This document shows positions 7,632 through 16,628 of a stretch of 64,000 nt of DNA, in pieces (the stretch's first letter is position 1; the number at the start of each line of letters is the position of its first letter). The stretch lies in contig JADJEI010000006.1 of the NCBI GenBank assembly GCA_016709155.1, forward strand, positions 248,001 to 312,000, in the 5' to 3' direction. Both the position numbers and the translations under genes were made by a program. Under the pieces are notes generated by a model. That model ran no database searches and was not told the origin of the DNA. It saw only the letters and a program-made list of their open reading frames with translations. Source of the DNA: Ignavibacteriales bacterium. Its GTDB lineage: Bacteria; Bacteroidota; Ignavibacteria; Ignavibacteriales; Ignavibacteriaceae.

Positions 7632-9836
7632 TTAACTCTCCATCTCAAATGTTACGAAATTTACATTCATTCCTGTCCCCCCCATTAATGGGTCAGTGTT
7701 ATATTTTGTAATAAGTTCACTATCGCTTGCTCCTTTTTTAAAAGTTGAATGAAGCTGACGTGATTTCTGCCCGAATCCATGGACTAAATAAACGCAGTCT
7801 TTTCTGATTCTTTCAGTCGCTTTGATTTTTATCGGGTCGCTGATTACACCATCCTGATTTTTTAGTTTAACTCTTTGTCCATTTTTGATTCCCAACTTTT
7901 CAGAAACATCGGCATTTACCCAAAGTTCATTTTCACTCATTAAATCATGCAGCAAAGGGTTCGACTGAGTTTTGCTGAATGTGTGCATAGGCGCTCTTCC
8001 ATATATCATTCTAAAATAACCGGAAGGAGGTTCTTCGTGTTTTGTGTATCGGGGAACAGGATCAAACCCAGCTTCGGCAAGTTGATCGGAATAAAATTCT
8101 ATTTTACCCGAGGGAGTAGCAAATTCAGGTTCTACCCCATCTTCAAAATAAATTGGTTGTTTAGGTGCTTTGACAATCCCTGAGGATTTTAATTCATCTA
8201 ATGAAAGACCTGCAGCTTTTAATCTGGTGTCCATATATTCCTCAATATTATTCCAGGGGAAGTAAGCACCAAGTCCAAGTTTTTCGCCGAGCTTTTTTGC
8301 AATCCACCAATTTGGCTTTTGATCATTTGGTTCATCAATAACCGGTTGTCGAATTCCAACAAAGCCTTCTTTAAAGGGTGAGGTATTTAGATCATCGTAT
8401 CTTTCAAGATAAACCGATTCGGGAAGTACAACATCAGCCCAGCCGGCAATTTCACTTGGAATTACATCAACAACTACCATCAAATCTAAATTTTGAATTG
8501 CGTGAATAGTTTCTTTTCTATTGGGCAAAGCCTGAATAAGATTTGTACCGTAAACGAACCACCCTTTTATCGGATATGGTTTACCTGATATTGTTGCCGC
8601 ACGAATTCCTGTAGAGATTTGTTCGCCGGAAGCAAATGGATATTTCATATCAGGGTTGTCAAGCGGTTCTTTCTTTAATTCAGGATAAACCGGGTAAGGA
8701 TATTTTGGAACCGGGAAAGAGTAAGGAACATAAAATCCACCCTTGCTTCCCCAACTTCCAAGCAGTGCATTGAGCAGTGCAATTGCTCTGCTGCGTTGTG
8801 TGTCATCGCCATACCATGTTGCGTGTCTCCCCGGATGAACTAGTGTTGAGGGTTTGAAACGAGCCATCTCGCGTGCAGTAGCTCTAATAATTTCAGGCTC
8901 AATTCCTGTTTCAACATAAGCCCATTCAGGAGTGTAGATAGAAACTTCCTGTGAGAATTTATCAAAACCGTAACCATATTTTTCAATGTAATCTGAATTG
9001 TAAAGCTTTTCATTTACTATCACACTCATCCAGGCAAGCAGTAATGCTAAATCTAACCCGGGTTTTATCGGCAGGTAATATTTTGCTTTACTTGCTGCGA
9101 CCGAAAATCTCGGATCAACCACAATAATTGAAGAGCCACTTTCAACTGCGCGAGAAAATTCTTGAACCTGTGTATTGTGCATATTTTCTCCGAGATGAGA
9201 ACCAATAAGCACAAGACATTTTGCGTTTTCAATATCAGTTCTTTCGGGCGAACCGACTATATCACCAAATGTAAGTTCAAAGCCAACTTCGCGTGGACCG
9301 CGGCATTGTGCAAAGGAAGGGGCTGTTTCATTCGGGCTTCCATAGGCACGAAGCATGTGTTTTATAAAATTCCCGCCTATTCCATGTGAGAATAAAGCAA
9401 TTGATTCGGGTCCATAAGCTGATTTTATTTTATTCATTTTCTCGGTAATAAAATCAAATGCTTCGTTCCAGGTAACTTCAACCCACTTTTCTTCACCCCG
9501 ATCAGCTCTTCTGATCAACGGTCTCTTTAATCTCTCAGGGTCACGATGAGCACCAACCCCACCTGTTCCGCGCGGGCATAATCTTCCACTGCTTAATGGA
9601 TCGAGCGGATTACCTTCGACTTTCCAAAGCTCACCATCTTTTACATAAGCGATAGCACCGCATTTCCAGAAACATAAATCGCAGTAAGTTGGAATTTTCT
9701 TAATCCCTTTTACTTTTTCTTTGTTGATTTTTTCTGATCCTTTAAAAATAGTTTTAGCCGAACCAGTAAGTACAGCGGCAGTAGCTATTGTTGCACCTGA
9801 AATTTTTAGAAATCTTCTTCGGGATATTGAGTTCAT
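7632..9836 (-). CDS. Molybdopterin oxidoreductase, polysulfide/thiosulfate reductase type
   Basis: A 734-aa Tat-exported catalytic subunit of the Mo-bisMGD family. SRRRFLKISG at residues 5-14 is a twin-arginine signal. C52, C55, C59 and C87 (YCDLCFWKCG...GRLCPRG) bind one 4Fe-4S cluster. The likely Mo ligand is Cys178 in SFAQCRGPREVG, as in PsrA/PhsA proteins, not Ser or Sec. The C-terminal cofactor-binding domain follows (RMIYGRAPMHTFSKTQSNP near 610). With the B and C subunits it forms a periplasm-facing reductase. The two sulfur permeases and the rhodanese downstream argue for polysulfide, thiosulfate or tetrathionate as substrate. The exact substrate is unproven. Confidence 0.9.
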   Translation of the reverse strand: MNSISRRRFLKISGATIATAAVLTGSAKTIFKGSEKINKEKVKGIKKIPTYCDLCFWKCGAIAYVKDGELWKVEGNPLDPLSSGRLCPRGTGGVGAHRDPERLKRPLIRRADRGEEKWVEVTWNEAFDFITEKMNKIKSAYGPESIALFSHGIGGNFIKHMLRAYGSPNETAPSFAQCRGPREVGFELTFGDIVGSPERTDIENAKCLVLIGSHLGENMHNTQVQEFSRAVESGSSIIVVDPRFSVAASKAKYYLPIKPGLDLALLLAWMSVIVNEKLYNSDYIEKYGYGFDKFSQEVSIYTPEWAYVETGIEPEIIRATAREMARFKPSTLVHPGRHATWYGDDTQRSRAIALLNALLGSWGSKGGFYVPYSFPVPKYPYPVYPELKKEPLDNPDMKYPFASGEQISTGIRAATISGKPYPIKGWFVYGTNLIQALPNRKETIHAIQNLDLMVVVDVIPSEIAGWADVVLPESVYLERYDDLNTSPFKEGFVGIRQPVIDEPNDQKPNWWIAKKLGEKLGLGAYFPWNNIEEYMDTRLKAAGLSLDELKSSGIVKAPKQPIYFEDGVEPEFATPSGKIEFYSDQLAEAGFDPVPRYTKHEEPPSGYFRMIYGRAPMHTFSKTQSNPLLHDLMSENELWVNADVSEKLGIKNGQRVKLKNQDGVISDPIKIKATERIRKDCVYLVHGFGQKSRQLHSTFKKGASDSELITKYNTDPLMGGTGMNVNFVTFEMES

Positions 9837-10035
9837 TTCATTCTCGAAATTTTTGTGTTTGATAAATTCTTTTTGAAATATTCATGATTGACATTTATGA
9901 ATATCAACTTTATTGCCAATTGGATATTTGTAATTTGGAGAATATGATAAGATTAGAAGTGATTTTTTTTTCATATTATAGAAAATGCAATCACGAATTC
10001 TTAGAGTTGAGAAATAAATATTTTCAGCGGGTAAA

Positions 10036-10140
10036 TTATTTACTCTGAAAAGCAGGATAATATTTGATAAAATAAAACAGCGCAGCGCCAATTAAGATGA
10101 GTAAGCCTTTTCCAACCTTCAATATTTTGGCAGCACACAT
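10036..10140 (-). CDS. Small single-TM protein in the sulfur operon
   Basis: A 34-codon frame starts with ATG inside the end of the multiheme cytochrome gene (22-nt overlap, different frame) and encodes a clear membrane helix: basic N-terminus (MCAAKILKVGKG), LLILIGAALFYFI, then KYYPAFQSK. The charge pattern and hydrophobic run are what a genuine one-TM micro-protein looks like. There is no strong Shine-Dalgarno sequence, so translation would depend on coupling to the cytochrome gene. It could be a small accessory subunit of the membrane complex. It is too short to assign to a family. Confidence 0.5.
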   Translation of the reverse strand: MCAAKILKVGKGLLILIGAALFYFIKYYPAFQSK

Positions 10141-11978
10141 TTTTTACTAACACGTTTCAACAGCATTTCAAAATCATACAAACTCTCACTCATCACATCC
10201 GAACCTTCAGCGTGACAGGTTAGACAAGCACCAACAAGTAAAATTCTTTTTTGTTCTTTAAGGTTAAATGGTCTTGTGTTTGTACGTGTTGACGAGGATT
10301 CCTCTCTCGTTTGCAGAAATCCAATCCAGGCATCCTTTGGTAATCCATCTTCCGGATGGTTTAATAATTGCGATTGAAAATTCCACTCACCTTTTTTAGA
10401 ATAAAATAATTCCCCTTTACCGTAGCCAATAGCAAGCGGATTATTATGGCACGATTGGCATGATCGTCCGGTCTTATTGATTGTATGAGAAAAGGTTGGG
10501 ACAAATAATCTTTTAAAGATTTTTTTATCAGAATTATTTTTCATATTGTCAATTGTAAGAACCATTCCCGGCAGAAATGTATTAATGATTTCATTTCCAT
10601 CTTTTCCTTTTCTAACACCGAGGACAGGATAATCTACATAAAAATCTGATGGAGTTTCATTCCAGCTACCTGTGATATCTTTGTTTTCTAATAAATCATA
10701 TCCCTCAAGTTTCGGATCAAACTCCGTGTGGCAGCCAACGCAGTGCGAGACCCATTCAGTGTGACACGAACTGCAACTTAACTTTTTATGTGCGTTACCC
10801 TCAATGCAAATTTTTGCCGGCGGATTTAATTTCAACTTTTGCTTACTTGATTTTGTCAGTAGATATTTTTGACTGGATGATTTAACATAAGTGTTAATTA
10901 GAGGAATATTTGATTTGGTTGTAATTAAAAATTTTTCATTTCCAATGCGAGCATTTCTTAAATCCACAATTTTTTTTGACTCGTAATCAAGCTGCAAATA
11001 ACTAACTGATCCGGATTCGTTTGAGTGACAATCAATGCACTGCACTTTGGTCTGCTCTTCCATATGCTCGTACGAATTTCCATCTCCCATAATCTCAAGA
11101 GAAACATGACAATCAATACAAATCATTCCTGCAGAGTGATGAACATCGTCCTTAGTTTTTTGAAAAACCCTCCCATCCATTAAAAGTCTAAAATTATTTT
11201 TATCTTTTATCTCACTTGTGGAATAAAGCGTTTCAAACCAGCCTTCATAATTTGTTGAGATGCGACCTGAGCGGCTGTGACATCCGAAGCAATGATCATT
11301 AGTTACATTTAAGCTTAATTGAGGATGAATTTCCGGAAAACTTTCAAACTGATTTTTGTTTTCGTTTGACTTTTCACGTTTGACCTTTGCCTTTTGGTAA
11401 CTGTTTAATTGCTCGATTGCCAAATTGCTGTAATTAAGATGACAAGCATTGCAGCCCCCACCACGTGATAATTCATTAATCGCACCCCATTCCGTTTTTT
11501 TATTTGAGAGATGACACGAGGCACAAAGATTCCTGTTGTGATTATCTGCATTTGATTGAGTCAAATCTTTTACATCAAAATGACCATCCGGTCTGGCTAA
11601 CTCATCAAATGCAAAACGATTTACAGCAATTACTCCGCTCATTGTATTCATCAAAGAACTGATTATTCGTTCAGGAATTCCAGGATGACAATTTACAGCG
11701 CCGCAAGTTTTTGCCGCGTCTGAAGTGTTTCCCGGTATGAGTATCATTCCCTTATGAGCAAATATTTTATTGGATGTATTTGGATTTCCGAGATGACAGG
11801 CATTACAACCAATAATTTGAGGTGAATGAGATGGTTCAAACCCCTCCATTTCATCGTGACAATTTACACAGCCGTTAAACGCAGTTTTATTGATAAAAGA
11901 CCCACTTACGTAAAAAGCAAAGACGTAAATAATCAATATTAATAAAGATGAAAAAAATATTTTTTTGCTTAGAGTCAA
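10119..11978 (-). CDS. Membrane-anchored multiheme c-type cytochrome (about 12 hemes)
   Basis: The 619-aa protein has one N-terminal TM segment (IFFSSLLILIIYVFAFYVSG) and 11 CXXCH heme motifs (for example CVNCH, CNACH, CASCH, CFGCH, CIDCH twice, CSSCH, CVGCH, CQSCH and CLTCH). It also has one CX4CH variant, CGAVNCH, near residue 90. It heads the sulfur operon and probably carries electrons between the quinone-linked reductase and other periplasmic partners. The start is TTG; no ATG is nearby. No catalytic domain was recognised outside the heme clusters. The large heme-poor stretch around residues 340-390 may be a substrate or protein-binding insertion. Confidence 0.88.
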   Translation of the reverse strand: MTLSKKIFFSSLLILIIYVFAFYVSGSFINKTAFNGCVNCHDEMEGFEPSHSPQIIGCNACHLGNPNTSNKIFAHKGMILIPGNTSDAAKTCGAVNCHPGIPERIISSLMNTMSGVIAVNRFAFDELARPDGHFDVKDLTQSNADNHNRNLCASCHLSNKKTEWGAINELSRGGGCNACHLNYSNLAIEQLNSYQKAKVKREKSNENKNQFESFPEIHPQLSLNVTNDHCFGCHSRSGRISTNYEGWFETLYSTSEIKDKNNFRLLMDGRVFQKTKDDVHHSAGMICIDCHVSLEIMGDGNSYEHMEEQTKVQCIDCHSNESGSVSYLQLDYESKKIVDLRNARIGNEKFLITTKSNIPLINTYVKSSSQKYLLTKSSKQKLKLNPPAKICIEGNAHKKLSCSSCHTEWVSHCVGCHTEFDPKLEGYDLLENKDITGSWNETPSDFYVDYPVLGVRKGKDGNEIINTFLPGMVLTIDNMKNNSDKKIFKRLFVPTFSHTINKTGRSCQSCHNNPLAIGYGKGELFYSKKGEWNFQSQLLNHPEDGLPKDAWIGFLQTREESSSTRTNTRPFNLKEQKRILLVGACLTCHAEGSDVMSESLYDFEMLLKRVSKKCVLPKY

Positions 11979-12309
11979 TTCTAATAATTCTTTGCCTGAT
12001 TAAAACATTACTTCTAAAATAGATTCCACGAAAGGAAAATAAAACACTTGTTATAATCAAAATATTATTTCGAAATAATTATTTAGAGTGAAGCAAAGAG
12101 CTGTTCTCTATGTTAAGAATTTCAATCAACTTAGTTCTCAATAATGAAACTAAAAGTCAATTATTGTGTGAATTAAGTCTGAAATAAACTTAATTATTTG
12201 GTAAAAGAATTGACTCTTCTTTTTCATTAAAAGAATAATTGAATACTATAAACAAAAACTAATTCAAAACAATCAAACTAATTATTAAAATTAAAAGAAG
12301 GGATTCTAT
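11979..12309. promoter_or_regulatory. Divergent promoter region with a perfect palindrome
   Basis: This 331-bp region separates the sulfur operon from the FadL gene. It contains the perfect 16-bp palindrome ATTATTTCGAAATAAT at 12064-12079, a good candidate operator for a dimeric regulator acting on either or both directions. At 12199-12214 TGGTAAAAGAATTGAC resembles the sigma-54 promoter found at 16613, but has GA instead of the invariant GC. Confidence 0.4.
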
Positions 12310-13611
12310 ATGTGCAAAAAACTTTTTTCTATTGTAACTGTATTCGTTTTGGCTTTGATTATGATTCAAAGTGCAAGCGCAACTGACGGCTATTTCCGAC
12401 ACGGTTACGGAATAAAATACTCCGCACTTGCAGGCTCTGGAGTTGCTATTTCATTAAGTTCACTCGGCGCAATAAATAACCCTGCCTTACTAACTTACGT
12501 TGACAGCAGGTTAGATATAAACGTTTCATTATTCAGCCCGTCCCGTGAGTACACTATTACAGGCGCTCCATCAGGTTTTCCCGGAACATTTGGACTTACA
12601 CCCGGCACAATAGAAAGTGAATCAAACTTTTTTATTTTCCCCACAATGGGTATCGCCTATAAGATCAATCCGACTATGAGTCTTGGTTTAGCTTTTTACG
12701 GCAATGGCGGAATGAACAGTGACTACCCTGCTCAAACATTTTATGACCCAACCTCCCCTTCCACAGGAGTAAATATTGAACAAATGTTTGCCGCCGCCAC
12801 TTACTCAATTGAAATTGCAAAAGGTCATTCACTTGGAGTAAGTGCTTTACTTGGATGGCAAAGGTTTGCTGCAAAAGGATTAATTGCGTTTTCTAATTTC
12901 TCAAGTGATCCTGCAAGTTTAACTGGTAATTCATTTTCAACCGCTTTTGGATATGGTGGAAAGATCGGTTATGTTGGAAAGTTCACTGACTTTTTAAGTT
13001 TTGGTGCGGCGTATCAAACTAAATTATCAATGCAGAAGTTCGAACGTTATCAGGGCTTGTTTGCTGAAAAAGGTGACTTCGATGTTCCTGCTTCATGGAC
13101 AGCCGGTGTTGCAGTTGTTCCGATGGAAAACCTGACAGTCCTGCTTGATGTTCAACAGATTCTTTACAGCGGAATAAACTCAGTCGGCAATCCAATGGAT
13201 TTAATCAATAATTCCCCTGCTTTACCCGACGGAAATCCAAATCCAAACTTTAAAGCTCTTGGCAATGAAGAAGGATGGGGTTTCGGATGGGAAGATGTAA
13301 CTGCTGTAAAATTTGGTTTAATGTATAAACTTGACGATACATGGACCATACTCGGTGGTTATTCTTTCAATTCACAGCCGATTCCGGAAAGCGAAGTCAT
13401 GTTTAATATTCTTGCCCCTGCTGTCGTTCAACATCATATTACACTTGGCTTGAGCAAACTTATTGGAAGTAATGAAATAAATTTTGCAATGATGTACGCT
13501 CCTGCTGTAACTGTTGAAGGACCAAATCCGATGGAAGCGCCCGGTGCACAAACAATCGGAATAAAAATGAGTCAGTTCCAAATTGATTTTGGTTATGCAT
13601 TTACTTTTTAA
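12310..13611 (+). CDS. OmpP1/FadL-family outer membrane porin
   Basis: A 433-aa protein with a cleavable signal peptide (VTVFVLALIMIQSASA) and the FadL/TodX opening after cleavage: TDGYFRHGYGIKYSALAGSGVA, then INNPALLTYVDSR. The rest is a beta-barrel-like pattern of alternating strands, ending in FGYAFTF with a C-terminal Phe, as outer-membrane barrels do. FadL family members take up hydrophobic compounds through the outer membrane. The substrate here is unknown. A GAAGGG sequence precedes the ATG, and a strong terminator follows. Confidence 0.9.
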   Translation: MCKKLFSIVTVFVLALIMIQSASATDGYFRHGYGIKYSALAGSGVAISLSSLGAINNPALLTYVDSRLDINVSLFSPSREYTITGAPSGFPGTFGLTPGTIESESNFFIFPTMGIAYKINPTMSLGLAFYGNGGMNSDYPAQTFYDPTSPSTGVNIEQMFAAATYSIEIAKGHSLGVSALLGWQRFAAKGLIAFSNFSSDPASLTGNSFSTAFGYGGKIGYVGKFTDFLSFGAAYQTKLSMQKFERYQGLFAEKGDFDVPASWTAGVAVVPMENLTVLLDVQQILYSGINSVGNPMDLINNSPALPDGNPNPNFKALGNEEGWGFGWEDVTAVKFGLMYKLDDTWTILGGYSFNSQPIPESEVMFNILAPAVVQHHITLGLSKLIGSNEINFAMMYAPAVTVEGPNPMEAPGAQTIGIKMSQFQIDFGYAFTF

Positions 13612-13628
13612 TTTTTAGTCAATCTAAT

Positions 13629-13656
13629 TAAGGGCATCATTCCGGTGCCCTTTTTA
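13629..13656 (+). terminator. Rho-independent terminator after the FadL gene
   Basis: AAGGGCA at 13630-13636 pairs with TGCCCTT at 13646-13652 and is followed by a T-run. It separates the porin gene from the DUF302-like gene, so the latter may need its own promoter or readthrough. Confidence 0.8.
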
Positions 13657-13681
13657 TTAAATATTTATAACAAGGAATAAA

Positions 13682-14770
13682 ATGTCGAAAAAATTCTTTT
13701 TAATAATTTACATATTCTTATTTATCAATGCCGCTTCAGCCTCTGATCATGGTATTTACATGCGTGTTGTAAAAGATATAAAGGGAGACTACTCCAAAGT
13801 TTGTGCAAGTGTTAAACAATCGCTGCAATCTGCCGGCTTCAAAATTTTAGCCGACCATGACATAACTACACCAGACAGAGTAAAAGAGGATAGAAAAGAT
13901 CTTTGCGGATATAGGGGAAAGCTTTTTGTTTTTACAAATGACGAATACATCAAAGCAATCACTTCATTCGGTAATAAATATTTATCCGCTGGATTCTTTC
14001 GTGTAGGAATTCATGAAACAAATGAAGGTATTCAAATAATCATCGCCGATCCTGAAACGATTGATCGAATTATTTTTAATGACTTGAACGATGATCAGTA
14101 CAATAAGGCTGTAAAAAAAATAGTCCCATTTAAAACGAAAATTATTGATGCTATTCATTCTCTTAAACTTGATTCAAACGTAAAAGAAGTACGTGAGCCA
14201 AAAAGAAGTGATGAAGATATTCGCGATGCTTCTAAAGATATGATCATGATGGTAGGCGATATGACTTTCTTTGAAGATGAAGATCAGTTTCCGGAAATTT
14301 ATTCACAGAAAAAAAATGTAACCGTTGAAGGTTTGGAAAAACTAAAACAAAAATTTATAGCAAACATTAAAAACTTTTCACCCAACCAGGAAGATAAAGA
14401 ATATCGCTGGAGCGAAAATCTAAAAGAGGATCTTAAATGGAAAGTAATCAGTGAAGTTTACTCTCCGGATAAAAAAGCAATTCTTTTGGGAATTACAAGG
14501 AATCAAACAGAAGGAGTTTCCTTTTATATCGTTGGTGATGAAACTAAAGAAAATAGCTGCCCCGGGCTTGATCATCTTACTGCTTATCCCATCGAAGTTT
14601 TACTGATGATTAAAGGTGATAAAATTGTTGTTCACACTCCAAGGGAGATGTTGAGAATGGACATGTACTTTTGGGATGCCGGAATGAAAGCTTTTATGGA
14701 TCACATGAGTATGCCCGATATACTTGATGAATCTATTTACCGTGCTTTGTTTGCGAAGGATAAAGATTAG
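13682..14770 (+). CDS. Exported DUF302-like protein
   Basis: A 362-aa protein with a signal peptide (FFLIIYIFLFINAASAS). The N-terminal part (YMRVVKDIKGDYSKVCASVKQSLQSAGFKILADHDI at residues 26-62) resembles the DUF302 fold, a small alpha/beta domain of unknown biochemical role. The C-terminal 150 residues are not recognised, but include a short DUF302-like echo (KEDLKWKVISEVYSPDKKAILLGI). It lies just downstream of the FadL porin, with which it may work, and is closed off by a strong terminator. The DUF302 assignment is moderate; function unknown. Confidence 0.6.
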   Translation: MSKKFFLIIYIFLFINAASASDHGIYMRVVKDIKGDYSKVCASVKQSLQSAGFKILADHDITTPDRVKEDRKDLCGYRGKLFVFTNDEYIKAITSFGNKYLSAGFFRVGIHETNEGIQIIIADPETIDRIIFNDLNDDQYNKAVKKIVPFKTKIIDAIHSLKLDSNVKEVREPKRSDEDIRDASKDMIMMVGDMTFFEDEDQFPEIYSQKKNVTVEGLEKLKQKFIANIKNFSPNQEDKEYRWSENLKEDLKWKVISEVYSPDKKAILLGITRNQTEGVSFYIVGDETKENSCPGLDHLTAYPIEVLLMIKGDKIVVHTPREMLRMDMYFWDAGMKAFMDHMSMPDILDESIYRALFAKDKD

Positions 14771-14777
14771 TAATACT

Positions 14778-14811
14778 AAAGGTGGTCAGTTTTTTTTTAC
14801 TGATCACCTTT
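14778..14811 (+). terminator. Strong hairpin terminator
   Basis: A 13-base arm (AAAGGTGGTCAGT) pairs with ACTGATCACCTTT with one wobble, across an eight-T loop. It immediately follows the DUF302-like gene. Confidence 0.75.
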
Positions 14812-15132
14812 TGGGATTAAATTATTATCATTTTGTTTTTATTTGCTGTTGTTAAATTTTAAAAATGAGCCTTTTGATAATTTATAATCAATAAGAAACT
14901 ACTGTCAGACTTAGCCTGTCGAAGTCTGGAGATGATCAAAATTATCATCCTTCGACAAGCTCAGGATGACAGTCGAAAAATTTTTCAGAAGATTCATACG
15001 CAAAAAATTATTCTGCTGTTTTTCTTAATACAGTATTTGCTGTTTGATAGGCTTACGGACAACAAATAAAGAAGAATTGCAGAAATGATTTTGTAATTTT
15101 GAGTAGCCGATATTTAATTATTATTGAAAGCG
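14812..15132. repeat. Intergenic region with an imperfect inverted repeat at 14904-14974
   Basis: ACTGTCAGACTTAGCCTGTC and its continuation (to 14937) are mirrored by ATCATCCTTCGACAAGCTCA at about 14945-14964 and its tail GGATGACAGT. The second arm is a sequence I have often seen as an intergenic dispersed repeat in Bacteroidota-type genomes. It is probably a small mobile palindrome or old terminator. No gene is visible in the rest of this gap. Confidence 0.5.
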
Positions 15133-16443
15133 ATGGAAGAGCAGACTACCGATACAATATTAAACTCTTTAGCAGAAGGTGTATTTACTGTTGACAAAAA
15201 TTTTAAAATAAATTTTTTCAATTCTGCTGCTGAAAAAGTAACAGGGCTCGATAGAAAAGACGTGATTGGAAAATTTTGCAAGCACGTTTTAAAATCAGAA
15301 CTTTGCTATCTGAATTGTCCCATTGCTTCAATCCTTGAAAATGGAAAAAGCATTTTCGACTTAGAAACACAAATACAGCGTAGTGACGGCAAAGTATTGC
15401 AGATTCGTATGAATGCCGCTGTCTTAAAAAATGCTTCTAATGAACCAACCGGTGGAATAATTTCTTTCCGCGATATGTCTGCTTACAAAGAACTTCGCCA
15501 ATATCTCGAACACAATACACAATTTTACGGCATAGTTGGTTATAGTAAACCAATGCAGGAAATATTTTCTTTGATAACAGAAATTTCGAACACTGATGCA
15601 ACAATATTGATAATAGGTGAAACCGGTACGGGTAAAGAATTAATTGCGAACGCTGTTTACCTAACGAGCAAAAGAAAAAATAATAAATTTGTGAAAGTTA
15701 ATTGCGCAGTTCTTCCGCCGCAGCTTCTTGCAAGTGAATTGTTTGGTCATTCTAAAGGCGCTTTTACAGATGCAGTGAAAGAAAGGATGGGGCGTTTTGA
15801 ATATGCCGATGGAGGTACAATTTTCCTAGATGAAATTGCCGAGATACCTATTCAAATGCAATTGCAATTACTGCGAATAATTCAGGAAGGAGCTTTCGAG
15901 CGATTGGGTGAATCGCAAACCCGTAAGGTGGATGTAAGAATTATTGCCGCAACAAATGTAAATATTGAAGAGGCTATTAAAAACGGTACATTCAGAGAAG
16001 ACCTGTATTACAGGTTGAATGTAATCCCGATAGAGGTTCCCCCATTAAGAAAAAGACGAGAGGATATTCCTCATCTTGTAAATCATTTTATTAAAAAATT
16101 TGCTTTACTCTATTCAAAAGATATAACTCAGATTGACGATAAAGGGATGGATTTGCTTTACAGATATGATTGGCGTGGTAACGTACGCGAACTTGAAAAT
16201 GCAATTGAATATGCTATGATCAGATGCAAATCATCCGACACCTTGTGCGCTTGCAGTTTACCTGTATATCTGCGTAATAATGTTAAATGCAGTAAAGAAA
16301 AAAATCATATATCCGATCCTTCCTCATCAGAAATATTAAGGCTGCTCGAACTCCATCAGTGGAACAGGTCAAAGGTAGCAAAGGAATTAAGTATTAACCG
16401 ATCAACTCTCTGGCGAAAATTAAAATCAATGGGTATAGAATAA
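15133..16443 (+). CDS. Sigma-54-dependent activator: PAS, AAA+ and Fis HTH domains
   Basis: About 436 aa from the ATG (a TTG three codons upstream is also open). A PAS domain occupies residues 5-120 and holds a Cys cluster (C49, C58, C62 in FCKHVLKSELCYLNCP). It is followed by an AAA+ domain with Walker A GETGTGKE (162-169) and Walker B IFLDEI (230-235), and a C-terminal Fis-type helix-turn-helix (WNRSKVAKELSINRSTLWRKLK). The sigma-54 contact loop reads GAFTDA (209-214) rather than GAFTGA. There is no receiver domain, so the PAS-Cys module is the likely sensor, perhaps of redox state or a metal. Its target probably lies just downstream, where a palindrome and a sigma-54 promoter are found. 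Confidence 0.93.
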   Translation: MEEQTTDTILNSLAEGVFTVDKNFKINFFNSAAEKVTGLDRKDVIGKFCKHVLKSELCYLNCPIASILENGKSIFDLETQIQRSDGKVLQIRMNAAVLKNASNEPTGGIISFRDMSAYKELRQYLEHNTQFYGIVGYSKPMQEIFSLITEISNTDATILIIGETGTGKELIANAVYLTSKRKNNKFVKVNCAVLPPQLLASELFGHSKGAFTDAVKERMGRFEYADGGTIFLDEIAEIPIQMQLQLLRIIQEGAFERLGESQTRKVDVRIIAATNVNIEEAIKNGTFREDLYYRLNVIPIEVPPLRKRREDIPHLVNHFIKKFALLYSKDITQIDDKGMDLLYRYDWRGNVRELENAIEYAMIRCKSSDTLCACSLPVYLRNNVKCSKEKNHISDPSSSEILRLLELHQWNRSKVAKELSINRSTLWRKLKSMGIE

Positions 16444-16475
16444 ATCAACATTATAATTCACTACTCCCTTCCTCA

Positions 16476-16490
16476 ATGTTGCAATGCAAC
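16476..16490. promoter_or_regulatory. Palindromic activator-binding site candidate
   Basis: TGTTGCAATGCAACA is a perfect inverted repeat with a one-base centre. A related site, CAGTGTTGCAACTG, lies at about 16550-16563. Both are upstream of a sigma-54 promoter and just after the gene for a Fis-type activator, as expected for paired enhancer sites. Confidence 0.6.
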
Positions 16491-16612
16491 AAAATGATGC
16501 ACCATCCTTTAACATTTTACAACCAAATAAGATAGCACCATAAACTTACTGCAGTGTTGCAACTGCCGCATTTATAGCATTCAAATTTTTATCTCTAACT
16601 CAATATTTTTTC

Positions 16613-16628
16613 TGGTAAAAGATTTGCT
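16613..16628 (+). promoter_or_regulatory. Sigma-54 (-24/-12) promoter
   Basis: TGGTAAAAGATTTGCT has GG at 16614-16615 and GC at 16626-16627, exactly 10 bases apart, with the TTTGC context of the -12 element. It is 120-140 bp downstream of the candidate enhancer palindrome. Transcription would start near 16639, almost on top of the first ATG of the TPR gene, so the true start of that gene may be an internal ATG. Confidence 0.65.

Noticed and set aside
9882..10091. Minus-strand 69-codon frame between the reductase and the cytochrome
   Set aside because: It overlaps the better-supported 34-aa TM frame and has no signal or family features.
12199..12214. Sigma-54 promoter before the FadL gene
   Set aside because: The -12 element is GA, not GC, and no clear enhancer palindrome of the TGTTGCA type lies upstream; kept only as a note in the intergenic entry.
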